Shown here: piece by piece, positions 5,483 to 6,524 of the stretch
Layout: every line of letters begins with the position of its first letter
Position numbering within the stretch: the stretch's first letter is position 1
DNA from: an uncultured Actinomycetes bacterium
Lineage (GTDB): Bacteria; Actinomycetota; Actinomycetes; Nanopelagicales; Nanopelagicaceae
Length of the DNA: 6,524 nucleotides
Direction: 5' to 3'
Assembly: GCA_903916775.1 (NCBI GenBank)
Contig: CAIWXY010000175.1
Location: 1-6,524, forward strand
The notes under the pieces: model-generated
Database searches by the model: none
Seen by the model: only the letters and a program-made list of their open reading frames with translations
What the model was told of the DNA's origin: nothing
Position numbers and translations under genes: made by a program

Positions 5483-6524
5483 ATGTCATTTTCAGTCACA
5501 ATGCCTGCACTCGGAGAGAGCGTTACCGAAGGCACCGTTACTCGTTGGCTTAAATCCGAAGGCGACTTCGTTAAAGTCGATGAGCCACTTCTAGAAGTAT
5601 CTACCGACAAAGTCGATACTGAAATCCCTTCACCTGCAGAAGGAATCCTCACACGCATCGTTGTGCCAGTGGATTCAACTGTTGCTGTCGGTGCAGAGCT
5701 TGCAGTTATCGGCGATGGCGGCAGTGCGGCGGCACCTGCTCCCGTAGCAAGTCCGGTTGAAGCTCCAGTAGCAGCACCTGTTGCTCCAGTTACTCCTGTT
5801 GTAGAAACTCCAGCTCCCGTAGCGGCTCCAGTTGCACCCGTAACCACAGGCTCAGCTGCAGGCGTTGTTGTCACTATGCCTGCTCTAGGCGAGAGCGTCA
5901 CAGAAGGAACCGTCACGCGTTGGCTTAAGAACGTTGGCGACACAATCAATGTTGATGAACCTCTCCTTGAAGTATCCACTGACAAAGTTGATACCGAGAT
6001 TCCATCCCCCGCTTCAGGAACGATCCTTGCTATTGATGTCGCAGTAGATTCAACAGTGGCTGTCGGTGCGCGTCTTGCTCTTATCGGCGCAGCAGGAGCT
6101 GCTCCGGTTGCCGCCGCACCAGCCGCACCTGTCGCTCCTGTGGTTGCAACTCCAGTTGAACCAGTTGTTGCAGCTCCTGTTGCGCCGGTCGCTCCCGTCG
6201 TTTCTACTCCAGCTCCAGCTGCACCAGCAGCTACACCGGTACCAGCGCTCGATGATTCATATGTCACCCCGATCGTTCGCAAGCTCGCCCACGAACTCGG
6301 AGTTCGACTCTCTTCGGTTAAGGGCACAGGAATTGGTGGTCGCATCCGTAAGGAAGATGTTCAAGCCGCCGCAAAACCTGTAGTCAGTGCAGCTAGTGCT
6401 GTAGCTCCAGCTAGCAATTCCTCTGCTCCTAAGGCTGCGCCGGTTGCAGTATCTCCACTTCGCGGAACTACAGTGACAATGTCTCGACTTCGCAAGGTTA
6501 TTGCTGCGCGCATGGTTGAATCTC
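5483..6524 (+). CDS. sucB: 2-oxo-acid dehydrogenase E2 (dihydrolipoamide acyl/succinyltransferase), 3' end cut
   Basis: E2 forms the core of the pyruvate or 2-oxoglutarate dehydrogenase complex: its lipoyl arm carries the acyl group from E1 to CoA and the reduced arm to Lpd. The 347 visible residues read, in order: lipoyl domain 1 (about 3-77, lipoylated K43 in STDKVDTE), an Ala/Pro/Val linker (81-126), lipoyl domain 2 (about 128-202, K168 in the same motif), a second linker (204-257), the E1/E3-binding domain (about 258-294, with TPIVRKLAHELG and GTGIGGRIRKEDV), a third linker (295-325), and the start of the acyltransferase domain (SRLRKVIAARMVES, 334-347). The catalytic HxxxD motif lies beyond the window. 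Two lipoyl domains fit the actinobacterial SucB/DlaT family. The symbol follows the usual annotation; in mycobacteria the equivalent protein acts in pyruvate dehydrogenase, because a separate E1-E2 fusion handles 2-oxoglutarate, so the substrate is undecided. The frame is open to the right edge, ending one base into a codon. Confidence 0.95.
   Translation, partial: MSFSVTMPALGESVTEGTVTRWLKSEGDFVKVDEPLLEVSTDKVDTEIPSPAEGILTRIVVPVDSTVAVGAELAVIGDGGSAAAPAPVASPVEAPVAAPVAPVTPVVETPAPVAAPVAPVTTGSAAGVVVTMPALGESVTEGTVTRWLKNVGDTINVDEPLLEVSTDKVDTEIPSPASGTILAIDVAVDSTVAVGARLALIGAAGAAPVAAAPAAPVAPVVATPVEPVVAAPVAPVAPVVSTPAPAAPAATPVPALDDSYVTPIVRKLAHELGVRLSSVKGTGIGGRIRKEDVQAAAKPVVSAASAVAPASNSSAPKAAPVAVSPLRGTTVTMSRLRKVIAARMVES
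5495..5695 (+). repeat. Lipoyl domain copy 1 of an in-frame tandem duplication
   Basis: This section of E2 repeats 375 bp (125 codons) downstream. Three blocks are identical in protein: residues 5-24, 32-52 and 63-71, matching 130-149, 157-177 and 188-196. The intervening residues differ. The lysine codon to be lipoylated is 5609-5611. Confidence 0.9.
5723..5860 (+). repeat. Low-complexity linker coding for Ala/Pro/Val, first of two long ones
   Basis: It is built from short degenerate GCT-CCA-GTT-like codon runs (A-P-V units) and joins lipoyl domains 1 and 2 as a flexible extended arm. A second linker of the same kind lies at 6092-6253, before the E1/E3-binding domain, and a shorter one at 6365-6457. 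Such linkers let the lipoyl domains swing between active sites. The same bias creates a long meaningless open frame on the other strand. Confidence 0.8.
5870..6070 (+). repeat. Lipoyl domain copy 2 of the duplication
   Basis: This is the partner of the copy at 5495-5695. Of the 50 identical residues in the three blocks, I count 29 encoded by different codons, so the DNA copies are far less alike than the proteins. The lipoylated lysine codon is 5984-5986. Confidence 0.9.

Noticed and set aside
5729..6250. Short repeated GCTCCAGTT-like units suggesting a CRISPR or satellite array
   Set aside because: There are no fixed-length repeats or unique spacers; the units are in frame and code for flexible Ala/Pro/Val linkers between known domains.
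5383..6345. A 320-codon open frame on the minus strand, rich in Gly, Ala, Thr and Ser repeats
   Set aside because: It lies antisense to lpdA and the E2 gene and mirrors the Ala/Pro/Val codon runs of the linkers; it has no ribosome-binding site, no recognisable domain, and the plus strand encodes unmistakable lipoyl domains.
1..6524. A new defence, mobile or biosynthetic system
   Set aside because: Every long open frame with coding character belongs to a well-known family, intergenic gaps are at most 128 nt, and there are no integrase, transposase, tRNA or flanking repeats.

Overview
The window looks like an ordinary chromosomal core region of an actinobacterium with unusually low GC. By eye it is close to 50 % GC (30 of the first 60 bases are G or C). 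The protein sequences and the gene order gcvT / pepA / lpd / E2 resemble Mycobacterium and Streptomyces, whose GC is far higher. A freshwater Actinomycetota lineage such as the acI/Nanopelagicales group would fit; this is inference, because no rRNA or other marker is present.

Layout. Bases 2-526 hold the C-terminal half of a FecCD-type ABC permease, cut by the left edge. It overlaps by 4 nt the gene for its ATPase (523-1314), so the pair is the end of a siderophore/heme/cobalamin-type importer operon. Running the other way, gcvT (1311-2429, minus strand), the T-protein of the glycine cleavage system, meets the ATPase gene tail to tail; the two stop codons share one TTAA. A 55-nt divergent gap separates gcvT from pepA (2485-3972, plus), an M17 leucyl aminopeptidase with all metal and catalytic residues. 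A 128-nt gap with two small hairpins, a direct repeat and a candidate promoter follows. Then come lpdA (4101-5468, GTG start), dihydrolipoamide dehydrogenase, and, 14 nt later, the acyltransferase (E2) gene of a 2-oxo-acid dehydrogenase complex (5483 to beyond the right edge). The visible E2 has two lipoyl domains, an E1/E3-binding domain and the first residues of the catalytic domain.

How the genes fit together. Lpd (E3) and E2 are partners in one multienzyme complex: E2 carries the lipoyl arms that Lpd reoxidises. GcvT also works on a lipoyl-bound intermediate, carried by the H-protein, and the glycine cleavage system uses the same Lpd. Lipoyl chemistry is therefore a common thread. From family knowledge, lipB and lipA often lie downstream of this E2 in actinobacteria, but they are outside the window. 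PepA is a conserved positional neighbour with no obvious biochemical link.

I found no CRISPR, mobile element, RNA gene, toxin-antitoxin or defence module, and no sign of a new multi-gene system. The more notable points are small: two lipoyl domains nearly identical in protein but strongly diverged at synonymous sites, the shared stop codons, a probably leaderless gcvT promoter overlapping an inverted repeat, a short insertion in GcvT, and a variant PepA signature.
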